Source: Palsa-870 sp039935415 (lineage in GTDB: Bacteria; Chloroflexota; Dormibacteria; Dormibacterales; Dormibacteraceae). From it: DNA of 64,000 bases. Below are positions 1-7,227 of this stretch, piece after piece (the stretch's first letter is position 1; each line of letters starts with the position of its first letter). The notes under the pieces are model-generated. The model had not been told where the DNA came from, ran no database searches, and saw nothing but the letters and a program-made list of their open reading frames with translations. The DNA is taken from contig JBDTKH010000032.1 of the NCBI GenBank assembly GCA_039935415.1, forward strand, positions 1-64,000. Reading direction: 5' to 3'. The position numbers were made by a program, and so were the translations under genes.

Positions 1-512
1 GGATTGAGGATGAGCGCGGACGGCGTCTCGGGTTTCCGGCCCGCGTCCAGGAGGGCCGAGATGCCGGACTCCCACCAGCCGGACGCCAGCCTCAGGACGA
101 CCGTCTCGCCGCTCTTGACCAACCCGAAGCCGATCGACGCCGACTTGCCTTCGATGGTGAGTGGGATGCCGCTCATCACAGGCGCGGCGAGCTCGACGAT
201 CAACCCTGGCACCGCTTCGAAGTCGACGTCTGCTCGCTCCAGCTTCTCGGCGACCGCGCTGCCGTTGGTGAAGGCGTATGGGTTGCCGGGAAAAAGCACC
301 GTGACCCGCTTGCCCTCCCGCGCGAGGCGCACTATCTCGTCGACGGATTCCATCGGCCCGATGTCCGCTTTCGCGATGGCGAAGTGAAGCAATCCCGCGC
401 CACATCCATCGCAGTGGCGGATCACGTCGGCGTCCTTGATCGCGTCGACGGCCTGAAGGGTCGCCAGGCCTGGATGTCCTGGTCCGACACCCACGAGCTT
501 GACGATGCTCAT
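1..512 (-). CDS. Tetrapyrrole methylase family protein (SUMT-like), C-terminus cut off by window edge
   Basis: Reading the minus strand from an ATG at 512 gives an open frame that runs off position 1. The N-terminus carries the SAM-binding loop VGVGPGHPGLATL at residues 7-19, and later GKRVTVLFPGNPYAF and VPGLIVELAAPVMSGIPL, which align with the uroporphyrinogen-III C-methyltransferase fold. Such enzymes methylate uroporphyrinogen III on the way to sirohaem and cobalamin. The usual substrate-site motif GGDPF is replaced by PGNPY, so a different tetrapyrrole, or a domain fused to uroporphyrinogen-III synthase beyond the edge, is possible. It lies 32 nt downstream of the polyprenyl synthase and probably shares its transcript. 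Fold is fairly sure, substrate is not. Confidence 0.75.
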   Translation of the reverse strand, partial: MSIVKLVGVGPGHPGLATLQAVDAIKDADVIRHCDGCGAGLLHFAIAKADIGPMESVDEIVRLAREGKRVTVLFPGNPYAFTNGSAVAEKLERADVDFEAVPGLIVELAAPVMSGIPLTIEGKSASIGFGLVKSGETVVLRLASGWWESGISALLDAGRKPETPSALILN

Positions 513-544
513 GTCTCTATCCCCACCCGGGACACCGTGACAGG

Positions 545-1489
545 TTAGAGCTTTCGGGATACCACGTAGTCGGTTAGCGCCTCGAGTGGACCGCGCGCTT
601 CAAGACCACCCACCACGCCCAGCTGCTTGCGAGCGTTGGACGCGATTTCAGCAGCGCTCTGCAGCGCTCGCTGCGGAGCTCCACTCTCACGCACGATATC
701 GACGACATCGCGCGCTTCGGCAGCGCTGACCTTGTGACCATCTTGAAGAATCCTGTTCAGTTGCCTGCTCACGCTATCCGCATTCAATGCGAGCAGCAGC
801 GGCAGGGTGGCGAAACCTTCCACGATGTCCTGCCCGATCGGCTTGCCGAGCTCGTCTTCGCTGCTCGTGTAGTCCAGCACGTCATCGGCGATTTGAAATG
901 CAAGACCGAGAAGCCGGCCATAGGCCACGAGCGCCGGACGCTGTGGGGTCTCGAGCCGGCCGAGCAGCGCCCCGATGTCGCAGCTGGCTGCAAGCAACGT
1001 CGCCGTCTTCGCACCGATGCGCCGCATGTACTCCTCGACGCCGGTGTGATAGCGATAGCGGATCGCCTGCTGGCGCACCTCCCCGGCGCAGATGCCCATG
1101 ACGGCCCGGGCCAGGATGCTCACCACCTCCGGCGCCTGTGAGCGCGCGGCAAGCTCATACGCCTTCGCAAAGTAGTAATCGCCGATCACGATGGCGGGCT
1201 CATCGCCCAGCGATGCAGCCACGGTGGGCCGCCCGCGCCGCGTCGCCGAGCGATCGATGACGTCGTCGTGCACGAGGGTCGCCGCGTGCGTCATCTCCAC
1301 CGCCATGGCGGCGGGGATCAGCGTGGCGAGCGGGTAGTCGCCACACCTGGCTGCGAGCAGGACGAGAGCCGGGCGGAGGCGCTTGCCGCCGGCCCCGAAA
1401 AGGTCAGACATCGGCTCCGCGACGACCGGTGGGTCCTGCTGGATCGCATCCCGGAGCGCCGACTCGACCAACGCCAGGTCGCCGGCCAC
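545..1489 (-). CDS. Polyprenyl diphosphate synthase (trans-isoprenyl, heptaprenyl/octaprenyl type)
   Basis: Condenses isopentenyl diphosphate onto allylic diphosphates to make the long side chain of menaquinone or a similar quinone. Both aspartate-rich motifs are present: DDVID at residues 75-79 (first motif) and DDVLD at 202-206 (second motif), with GGKRLRP at 34-40 binding the diphosphate. The 314 aa length is normal for the family. The start is a GTG at 1489, with no strong ribosome-binding site; no ATG or TTG lies upstream in frame before the preceding gene ends. It follows the response regulator by 46 nt. Chain length cannot be read from sequence by eye. Confidence 0.92.
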   Translation of the reverse strand: MAGDLALVESALRDAIQQDPPVVAEPMSDLFGAGGKRLRPALVLLAARCGDYPLATLIPAAMAVEMTHAATLVHDDVIDRSATRRGRPTVAASLGDEPAIVIGDYYFAKAYELAARSQAPEVVSILARAVMGICAGEVRQQAIRYRYHTGVEEYMRRIGAKTATLLAASCDIGALLGRLETPQRPALVAYGRLLGLAFQIADDVLDYTSSEDELGKPIGQDIVEGFATLPLLLALNADSVSRQLNRILQDGHKVSAAEARDVVDIVRESGAPQRALQSAAEIASNARKQLGVVGGLEARGPLEALTDYVVSRKL

Positions 1490-1535
1490 CGGCCCGAAAA
1501 CGTCTAGGTCTTCTGTGGTTCCCAGGTCATCAACC

Positions 1536-2258
1536 TCAGGCCGGCTTCACCGAGAGCCGGTAACCGAGACCCGGCACCGCTTCCAGGCTCACGCCGCTGC
1601 TCGCGTGGTCGGACAGCTTGCGGCGGAGACGCTGGACGTGAGGATCCACCGAGTGGTCGTCCAGGTCGTGTGGATAGCCCCACACCTTGTCCCTCAGCTG
1701 GGCGCGGGTCAGCACACGCTCTGGGTTGGCGGCGAGCACCGCGAGCAGGTTGAACTCCGTCATGGTCAGAGGAATCTCCTGGTCCGCGATCCTCACCCGC
1801 CGGGCGGCGTTGTCGATCTGCATGGTGCCGATGGACAGCACGCCCTCTCGCCCGGAGCCGGTCTCGGCGAGCGACGACCGCCTCAGGTGTGCGTTGATGC
1901 GCGCCGCCAGGATCCGCGAGTCGAACGGCTTGGTGATGTAGTCGTCTGCACCGACCTCGAGGCCGACCACCTCATCCGTCTTGGTCGAGCGGCCGGTCAG
2001 CATGACCATCGGGCTGGCCAGGCCCTGCCGGCGCAGCTCGCGGATCACCTCAGTGCCGCTGATGTCGGGCAGCACCCAGTCGACCAGCACGAGGTCTGGT
2101 TGCGAGGCGGTGGCCAGCTCGATCGCCTGCGCGCCGGTTCCGGCCTCCAGCACGTCGTGACCCTGGAGCCTGCATACCTCGGCCACCAGGATCCGTGTCG
2201 GCGCGTCGTCCTCGACGATCAGGATCCGCCGCTTGCGGCGTGCAGGCGGGATTGTCAG
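1536..2258 (-). CDS. OmpR/PhoB-type two-component response regulator
   Basis: Receiver domain followed by a winged-helix DNA-binding domain. Counting from a CTG at 2258, the acidic pocket is D17-D18, the phospho-acceptor D60 (LVLVDW), the switch Thr T88 and the Lys K110 (TKPF). The C-terminal half has the OmpR-type helix with LTMTEFNLL and the wing ending GLGYRL. The first GTG in frame (2186) would remove the acidic pair, so the true start must be upstream. No ATG, GTG or TTG exists there; a CTG overlapping the stop codon of the upstream gene (CTGA) is my best choice. No histidine kinase is adjacent, so it is an orphan here. Function certain, start uncertain. Confidence 0.88.
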   Translation of the reverse strand: MTIPPARRKRRILIVEDDAPTRILVAEVCRLQGHDVLEAGTGAQAIELATASQPDLVLVDWVLPDISGTEVIRELRRQGLASPMVMLTGRSTKTDEVVGLEVGADDYITKPFDSRILAARINAHLRRSSLAETGSGREGVLSIGTMQIDNAARRVRIADQEIPLTMTEFNLLAVLAANPERVLTRAQLRDKVWGYPHDLDDHSVDPHVQRLRRKLSDHASSGVSLEAVPGLGYRLSVKPA

Positions 2259-2578
2259 TTGTGGTTCGGAGGCGCGAATCCCACCCGGCGCGACTCACGC
2301 GTCGAGCGTTTCGGTCTCCTGAGCAGAAGCACGCGCTTCTCCCCCCCGTCGATCACATCGGTGAGCTCCCAGCCGTCGATGCCGGCCTCATGCAGGAGCT
2401 TAACCAGCGTGACGCCATCGACGACCTGGGCCACGGTCACAACCTGGGTCGAGAACTCCCACTCGCGCAGTGGAAGCCCGACAGAGGGAACAAGACCGGC
2501 CGCTGGGGCGCCGTCATGCTGCGGCTGCGCGGGCTCGTCGGGTTCCTCGTCGGGTTCTTCTTCGGATCGCGTGCCCAT
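2255..2578 (-). CDS. Small DUF4177-like protein
   Basis: A 107 aa protein with an acidic, proline-rich N-terminus (repeated EEPDEEPDEP type residues) followed by a compact C-terminal domain with WEF, then LLHEAGIDGWELTDVI and KRVLLLRRP. This pattern resembles the DUF4177 fold, a short domain of unknown role. The start was set at the ATG at 2578 because upstream codons run into the tRNA gene. Its stop overlaps the putative start of the response regulator, which suggests translational coupling. Family assignment rests on pattern only. Confidence 0.6.
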   Translation of the reverse strand: MGTRSEEEPDEEPDEPAQPQHDGAPAAGLVPSVGLPLREWEFSTQVVTVAQVVDGVTLVKLLHEAGIDGWELTDVIDGGEKRVLLLRRPKRSTRESRRVGFAPPNHN

Positions 2579-2600
2579 CTGGACGATTGTAGGCAGGCAG

Positions 2601-2673
2601 TACCCCCGGCGGGGGTCGAACCCGCGCTGGACCGGGTTTAAGCCGGCTGCCTCTGCCATTGGGCTACGGGGGC
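2601..2673 (-). tRNA. tRNA with UAA anticodon, class-I shape (nominal tRNA-Leu)
   Basis: The minus strand folds into a 73 nt cloverleaf: 7-bp acceptor (GCCCCCG with CGGGGGT, first pair G-U), D arm GCC/GGC, anticodon stem GCCGG/CCGGT around loop CTTAAAC, a 5-nt variable region and a T arm GCGGG/CCCGC with TTCGACC loop; discriminator A, no encoded CCA. The anticodon reads UAA, which would decode the leucine codon UUA, yet bacterial leucine tRNAs normally carry a long variable arm and this one does not. Isoacceptor identity is therefore in doubt. It sits between the dehydrogenase and the DUF4177-like gene. Confidence 0.8.
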
Positions 2674-2705
2674 AAGATCAATTTTGCCTCGCGCGCCCGT
2701 GGCGA

Positions 2706-3566
2706 TCACTTCGGGTATTCGAAAAAACCCTTGCCCGTCTTGCGTCCCAGGTCACCGCCCTCGACCAGCTTGCGGAGCAGCTCCGGTGCGTCGGAGCCTT
2801 CCCCCTGGCGGTGGCGGTCCTTCATCGCTCCATAAAAGATGTCGAGGCCGCTGAAGTCGAGCAGGTGGAACGGGCCCATCGGCCAGTTGAGGCCTTTCTG
2901 CACGGCGATGTCGATGTCCTCCGCGCTCGCATAACCGCCCTCGAGCAGGCGCATCGCCTCCTCGGAGGCGGCGAAGAGGATGCGGTTGACGATGAAGCCC
3001 CAGATCTCCTTCTGCAGGAGCACGGGCGTCCGGTCGATGCTGCGGACGAACTCCATGGCCGTGACGATCGTGGCGTCGGAGGTCTTCGGTCCGCGGACCA
3101 CCTCGCAGAGCTGCATCACTGTGACCGGATGAAAGAAGTGCATGTTGCAGCACTGCTCGGGGCGTCCCGTGAAGTCCGCGAGGCGGCTGATGGCGATGGT
3201 GCTCGAGTTGCTCGCGAGGATCGCGTCCTTCTTGGCGTGCTTGCCGAGGACTTCGAACACTCCCTTCTTCGCGTCGAAGTCTTCGATCACGGCCTCGATC
3301 ACGAGGTCGGCCGAGGCGGCGGCTGCCCCGAGGTCGGTCGAGTCCTTGATCCGCCCGAGCGCCTCGCCGGCAGCGTCCTCCGTGATCCGGCCCTTCTCGA
3401 CAGATCGATCCAGGAGTCGGCGGTTCTGGACGCGTGCCCGCTCGAGCTGGCCGGGCACCGCGTCGACGAGGCCCACCTTATAACGACCGGACAACGCCGC
3501 CTGCAGCGCGATCTGAGAGCCCATCGTCCCGGCGCCGACGACGAGCACGCGCTTCAATTCATGCAT
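2706..3566 (-). CDS. 3-hydroxyacyl-CoA (3-hydroxybutyryl-CoA) dehydrogenase
   Basis: NAD-dependent oxidation of (S)-3-hydroxyacyl-CoA to 3-ketoacyl-CoA in beta-oxidation or butanoate metabolism. The Rossmann motif GAGTMG is at residues 11-16, followed by the substrate-side segments SNSSTI and HFFHPV with the catalytic His, and the C-terminal helical domain with GLNWPMGPF and GRKTGKGFFEY. At 286 aa it has the standard length. I start it at the ATG at 3566, because the open frame upstream reads across the divergent zincin gene. No thiolase or enoyl-CoA hydratase is adjacent. Confidence 0.93.
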   Translation of the reverse strand: MHELKRVLVVGAGTMGSQIALQAALSGRYKVGLVDAVPGQLERARVQNRRLLDRSVEKGRITEDAAGEALGRIKDSTDLGAAAASADLVIEAVIEDFDAKKGVFEVLGKHAKKDAILASNSSTIAISRLADFTGRPEQCCNMHFFHPVTVMQLCEVVRGPKTSDATIVTAMEFVRSIDRTPVLLQKEIWGFIVNRILFAASEEAMRLLEGGYASAEDIDIAVQKGLNWPMGPFHLLDFSGLDIFYGAMKDRHRQGEGSDAPELLRKLVEGGDLGRKTGKGFFEYPK

Positions 3567-3576
3567 GCGCGTGAGC

Positions 3577-3879
3577 ATGAAGCAATTTGAGCAGGCGGCG
3601 CAGGCCGCGGTCGACTCCATCCCCGAGGATTTCCAGCCTTACCTGGAGAACACGGTGTTCATCCTCGAGGAGAGCTCGACCGAGGGATTGATGGGCCTCT
3701 ATGAAGGCGCGACAGCGCTGGCCGCGGGCGAAGGCATGCCCGAGCGAATCACGCTTTACAAGCGCGCGCACGAGGACGCGTCGCGAACCCTCGCCGACCT
3801 GGTGGCGGAGGTCCGGCGCACGATCCTTCACGAGGTCGGGCATCACTTCGGCATGGAAGAGGACGACCTGCCGTTCTGA
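3577..3879 (+). CDS. Minimal zincin-type metallopeptidase family protein
   Basis: A 100 aa protein with the zinc motif HEVGHHFGMEEDDL near its C-terminus (HExxH plus downstream acids), characteristic of the small actinobacterial-type zincin family (Pfam Zincin_1, formerly DUF1025). N-terminal FEQAAQAAVDSIPEDF also fits the family. Peptidase activity is presumed from the motif and has no known substrate. An ATG at 3565 is also in frame; I prefer 3577 because it matches the usual family N-terminus. It is divergent from the dehydrogenase, with start codons 10-12 nt apart. Confidence 0.85.
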   Translation: MKQFEQAAQAAVDSIPEDFQPYLENTVFILEESSTEGLMGLYEGATALAAGEGMPERITLYKRAHEDASRTLADLVAEVRRTILHEVGHHFGMEEDDLPF

Positions 3880-3889
3880 CCGACTTCGC

Positions 3890-4363
3890 TCAGCGCAGGG
3901 TCCAGAACGACCGGTCCCACAGGATGAGCGGGTCGCCGGTGCCCGTCACGGCCTGCTCGACCTCGCCCACGCACACGTCGTGGTCCCCCACCGGGTGGAC
4001 GTCGACCAGGCGGCATTGGAGCCAGGCCGCGCAGTCATTGATTAGAGGTATGCCGTTGGCACCCAGCCGGTGCGGCACGCCTTCCCAACCGGGGTCGATC
4101 GCCGGGGCGCGGCCGGCGAACCGGTCGGCGATGAACTCCTGGGCGCGGGTCAGGACGTTGACGTTGAAGGCCCTGCCTTCGACGACCGCGACCCGGGTGG
4201 CCGCCTCTCGCTCGAGGCCGACAACCACCATTGGGGGCTCGACCGAGACCGAGACCAGGCTGCTTGCGGTGAGGCCGCGAAAACCGCCCTCAGCCCGCGC
4301 GCTGATGACGACGACACCCGCCGGCAACCGCGCCATCACGTCTCGAAAATCGTTCTGCGACAA
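3890..4363 (-). CDS. Flavin reductase-like, FMN-binding split-barrel protein
   Basis: Matches the flavin reductase/HpaC family: MARLPAGVVVISA near the N-terminus, GLTASSLVSVSVEPPMV for FMN contacts, FNVNVLTRAQEFIADRFAG and the C-terminal GDHDVCVGEVEQA. These enzymes use NAD(P)H to supply reduced flavin to a monooxygenase, or act directly as flavin-dependent reductases; no partner monooxygenase is adjacent. The open frame continues back through the tRNA-Cys region, so I place the start at a TTG at 4363, giving 157 aa, the usual length. Start codon is uncertain. Confidence 0.85.
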   Translation of the reverse strand: MSQNDFRDVMARLPAGVVVISARAEGGFRGLTASSLVSVSVEPPMVVVGLEREAATRVAVVEGRAFNVNVLTRAQEFIADRFAGRAPAIDPGWEGVPHRLGANGIPLINDCAAWLQCRLVDVHPVGDHDVCVGEVEQAVTGTGDPLILWDRSFWTLR

Positions 4364-4433
4364 CTGAATCGCAAGCCTAACCGCGTGGCAGGGTCGGAGC
4401 GACGGCGACGGTAGAATCGGGTCCGAACCGGGC

Positions 4434-4507
4434 GGCGACGTCGCCAAGTGGTAAGGCAAGGGTCTGCAAAACCCTCATCCCCAGTTCGATTCTGGGCGTC
4501 GCCTCCA
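4434..4507 (+). tRNA. tRNA-Cys (GCA)
   Basis: Plus-strand cloverleaf with acceptor GGCGACG/CGTCGCC, anticodon stem AGGGT/ACCCT around loop CTGCAAA giving anticodon GCA, and T arm with TTCGATT loop. Discriminator T is followed directly by an encoded CCA at 4505-4507. U73 and GCA are the classic cysteine identity elements. It lies between the flavin reductase and the sigma-like gene. Confidence 0.96.
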
Positions 4508-4537
4508 ACCTCTCACCGGGAGCGGCCGGGTGGGAGT

Positions 4538-5491
4538 CTAGACCCGGCAGCCTCCGGGACCTGGGTGCGTGACCGGGGGGCTGGTCGCGTGACCCGGGCG
4601 TGGTCCCACGGGGACGAGCGGAGGAGCATTCGTCGGGTTGCCGTGACAACCTTTGGTCGAGGGTGCGACCACCGCGGCGACGGCAACCGTCGCCTTCGCC
4701 ACCTGCTTGCGGTGATCGGCATCCCCGGCTGCGACGACTGGCAGAACCGACGGCTGAGTCGCGGCATCGGGCTCGGGAGGGAGCTGCCCGGCCAGCGCAG
4801 GCACTCGAATGTTCGAGAACCGAGGGAGGGCGAGCGCCGTCGCGGGCGGACGTGAGTGCGTGCGAGCAGGCAAGGAGTCAGGACTGGCGATCACGAAGCT
4901 CAGGGCGGCCGCAGTCACGGCGCCTGCCGCCACGGCGGCCGCGAACCTGTGCGACCAATCGGAAGCACCGACCGCGTTCGCCGCCCGCCCGAACCTCGCG
5001 GCGCGTTCGACGGAGTAAGCGAGCCCCGTCAGGAGCATCGATGAGACCCAGGTGCCCGCACGCCGGGCGTAGTCGTCGAGGTGTTCCAGCGCCATCCGGA
5101 GACGGCGCCTGACCGTGCTCACGGACACTCCGAGGATCGCTGCGATCTGGCTGTTGGTCCGGCCCTGGAGGTAGGCCAACGTGATGACCCTCCGCTCCTC
5201 AGCGCTCAGCTGGGCAAGGCCGCTGTGGACGGTGTGTCGTTGAAGGGCTGAGGCCAGCTCGCGCACGGCCCCTGAAGCAGCGCCCGCCGACTGGCCATCC
5301 CCGGCGAGCAGTCGCCTGGCGTGACCATGACGACCGAGGCGGCGGCGCGGGTCTATGGCAAAGGAGTGGATGCCGTTGAACAACCAGGACCGCACCGCGT
5401 CCGTCCGAGGCGAATCGGCCGCCGAAGCCGGCTGCTCAAGATCGGCTTGTCCGTCCTGCTCAACCTGACCGTCCCATGACGCGACACCCAT
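4538..5491 (-). CDS. Sigma-70 region 4-type HTH protein with C-terminal membrane segment
   Basis: About 317 aa from the ATG at 5491, preceded by GGAGCGAGG. The middle carries a clear sigma-70 region 4 helix-turn-helix: LSAEERRVITLAYLQGR, then NSQIAAILGVSVSTVRRRL. I see no region 2, so it is not a complete ECF sigma factor. After the HTH comes a hydrophobic Ala/Val-rich stretch (AAAVAAGAVTAAALSFVIA), predicted to span the membrane, then a roughly 110-residue Pro/Ala-rich tail that would be extracytoplasmic. This looks like a membrane-anchored transcription regulator or an ECF relic. No anti-sigma factor is adjacent. Function is inferred from architecture only. Confidence 0.65.
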   Translation of the reverse strand: MGVASWDGQVEQDGQADLEQPASAADSPRTDAVRSWLFNGIHSFAIDPRRRLGRHGHARRLLAGDGQSAGAASGAVRELASALQRHTVHSGLAQLSAEERRVITLAYLQGRTNSQIAAILGVSVSTVRRRLRMALEHLDDYARRAGTWVSSMLLTGLAYSVERAARFGRAANAVGASDWSHRFAAAVAAGAVTAAALSFVIASPDSLPARTHSRPPATALALPRFSNIRVPALAGQLPPEPDAATQPSVLPVVAAGDADHRKQVAKATVAVAAVVAPSTKGCHGNPTNAPPLVPVGPRPGHATSPPVTHPGPGGCRV

Positions 5492-5564
5492 ATCCAGCCT
5501 CGCTCCTACCGGGTCAGAGGCTACTCCATCGATTGGTAGCCAGCTGACAATAATTCGTAAGGGG

Positions 5565-5774
5565 CTAGGCGGCTCCCTCGACCGCGCCGCCGTGCAGCCA
5601 GCCCGTCCCGCACTCGAAAGCGGACTGGGTGCACTCGTGGTCGTGATGGCACGCCCACACCGGCTCGTTCGAGCGATTGTTCTGTTTGAACGCCGCCGCT
5701 CGGAAGACCCACTGCGGTCCAAACAGAGCGTCACCGTGCAGGGCGAGGACTCGGATGTTGAAGCCCACGACCAT
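5565..5774 (-). CDS. Small Cys/His-motif protein, function unknown
   Basis: Encodes 69 aa from ATG 5774. A TTG at 5813 in the same frame would give 82 aa. The C-terminal part has the spacing W-x-C-x-H-x-H then about nine residues to C-G-x-G-W-L (VWACHHDHECTQSAFECG), a pattern that could bind zinc. The composition, with N, H, Q and W codons, is unlike the Arg/Ala-rich antisense frames around it, which supports real coding. An AGAGG lies 12 nt before the ATG, further than ideal. It is divergent from the E2 gene. Confidence 0.45.
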   Translation of the reverse strand: MVVGFNIRVLALHGDALFGPQWVFRAAAFKQNNRSNEPVWACHHDHECTQSAFECGTGWLHGGAVEGAA

Positions 5775-5928
5775 TGCAAAAAGCTGCCTCTGGACGCGAA
5801 ACAAAGTCAGCAACAGGAAATTGGCCAGGCGAGCCCGCCTCGCCCGATGATCCGTATTCGGGTTTCCCTCCGCTACACTCGGCTCACAGGCGCTTTCGGA
5901 TTCATCAAATTAGCGAGGAGGAGCCGGC

Positions 5929-7227
5929 ATGGGCCTGGCCCAGATCAAGATGCCCCAGCTCGGTGAATCGGTCACCGAGGGGACCGTCGATAAGTGGCTC
6001 AAGCACGAGGGTGACATGGTCAAGCGCGACGAGCCCCTCGTCGAGGTCGTGACCGACAAGGTCAACGCCGAGATCCCCTCGCCGTTCGAAGGCAAGCTGG
6101 TCAAGATCGACGTGACCGAAGGCGAAACCGTCAAGGTGGGCGCGGTGCTCGCTCAGATCGAGGTCGCCGGCGCCGGCGTGGCCGCCCCGGCTGCAGCCAA
6201 GCAGAAAGAGGTGGGGACCGCGCAACCAGGGACGCCCGCCGAAAGCGCCACCGCGCCGGCTCCGGCTCGGGTGCCGGCCGCGGCGCCCGCCAGCGACGGA
6301 AACGGCGAGCGAGGCCGCCTGTCGCCCGCGGTGCGTAAGCTGGCGACCGAGCACGGCATCGACGCCACCTCCCTGCGGGGCAGCGGCATGGGAGGCCGTG
6401 TGACCCGGGACGACGTCCTGGCGGCCGCGAGCGGCGGTCAGGGCAAGATCGCGGCTGCTGCCCCCGCCGCCGCCCCAGAGACCCCCTCCAGGGCCCCGGC
6501 GCCGGCCGCGCCGGTGCGGGTCGACGGCGCCCGCGAGGAGCTCGTGAAGCTGAACGTGATGCGCCGGTCGATCGCGGAGCACATGGTCCGGAGCCTGGCG
6601 ACCTCGCCTCATGCGTGGACGCTGCAGGAGGTCGACGTGACCGGCCTGGTCCGCTACCGCGAGGCGGAGAAGGAGAGCTTCAAGGCTCGGCATGGTGTAA
6701 CGCTGACCTACCTGCCATTCGTCGTGCAGATCGTCTGCGACGCGCTCAAGCAGTACCCGTGGCTGAACTCGACGTGGAGCGACGAGGGCGTCATCCTCAA
6801 GCACTACATCAACCTCGGCATCGCGGTGTCGATCCCGGATGGCCTGATCGTGCCGGTGCTAAAGGACGCCGATAAGCGCGGCTTCACCGACACGGTGAGC
6901 TCGATCAACGACCTTGTCGACCGTGCTCGCAACAAGCACCTGAAGCCTGAGGACGTGCAGGGCGGGACGTTCACGCTCAACAACACTGGAGCGACGGGCT
7001 CTGTCGCGAGCCAGCCCATCATCAATCAGCCCCAGGCCGCGATCCTCACAACCGAGTCCATCGTCAAGCGCGCGGTGGTCATCGGCGACGCGATCGCGGT
7101 GCGACACATCATGAACATGTGCCTGAGCTTTGACCATCGCATCGTCGACGGGATGATGGCAGGGCAGTTCCTCGGCACTGTTAAGAAGCGCCTGGAAGAG
7201 TGGACCACCGGTAGCATCCGCCTGTGA
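5929..7227 (+). CDS. Dihydrolipoamide acyltransferase, E2 of a 2-oxoacid dehydrogenase complex
   Basis: Transfers the acyl group from the lipoyl arm to CoA in pyruvate, 2-oxoglutarate or branched-chain 2-oxoacid dehydrogenase. Domains in order: lipoyl domain with the lipoylated K44 in TDKVNAE; an Ala/Pro linker; E3/E1-binding domain (LSPAVRKLATEHGID near 131, GGRVTRDDVL); linker; catalytic domain ending in HRIVDG with H403. 432 aa is typical. A strong AGGAGGAG lies 5 nt before the ATG. The stop overlaps the GTG of lipA, so lipoylation genes are coupled to their substrate. E1 and E3 are not in the window, so the 2-oxoacid cannot be named. Confidence 0.93.
   Translation: MGLAQIKMPQLGESVTEGTVDKWLKHEGDMVKRDEPLVEVVTDKVNAEIPSPFEGKLVKIDVTEGETVKVGAVLAQIEVAGAGVAAPAAAKQKEVGTAQPGTPAESATAPAPARVPAAAPASDGNGERGRLSPAVRKLATEHGIDATSLRGSGMGGRVTRDDVLAAASGGQGKIAAAAPAAAPETPSRAPAPAAPVRVDGAREELVKLNVMRRSIAEHMVRSLATSPHAWTLQEVDVTGLVRYREAEKESFKARHGVTLTYLPFVVQIVCDALKQYPWLNSTWSDEGVILKHYINLGIAVSIPDGLIVPVLKDADKRGFTDTVSSINDLVDRARNKHLKPEDVQGGTFTLNNTGATGSVASQPIINQPQAAILTTESIVKRAVVIGDAIAVRHIMNMCLSFDHRIVDGMMAGQFLGTVKKRLEEWTTGSIRL

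Noticed and set aside
1383..3590. 735-codon plus-strand frame across the polyprenyl synthase, regulator, tRNA and dehydrogenase region
   Set aside because: It is a mirror of several well-supported minus-strand genes and crosses a tRNA. No coherent domain.
5851..5879. Sigma-70 promoter with TACACT upstream of the E2 gene
   Set aside because: The -10 is fair but no -35 hexamer resembling TTGACA is present at the right distance.
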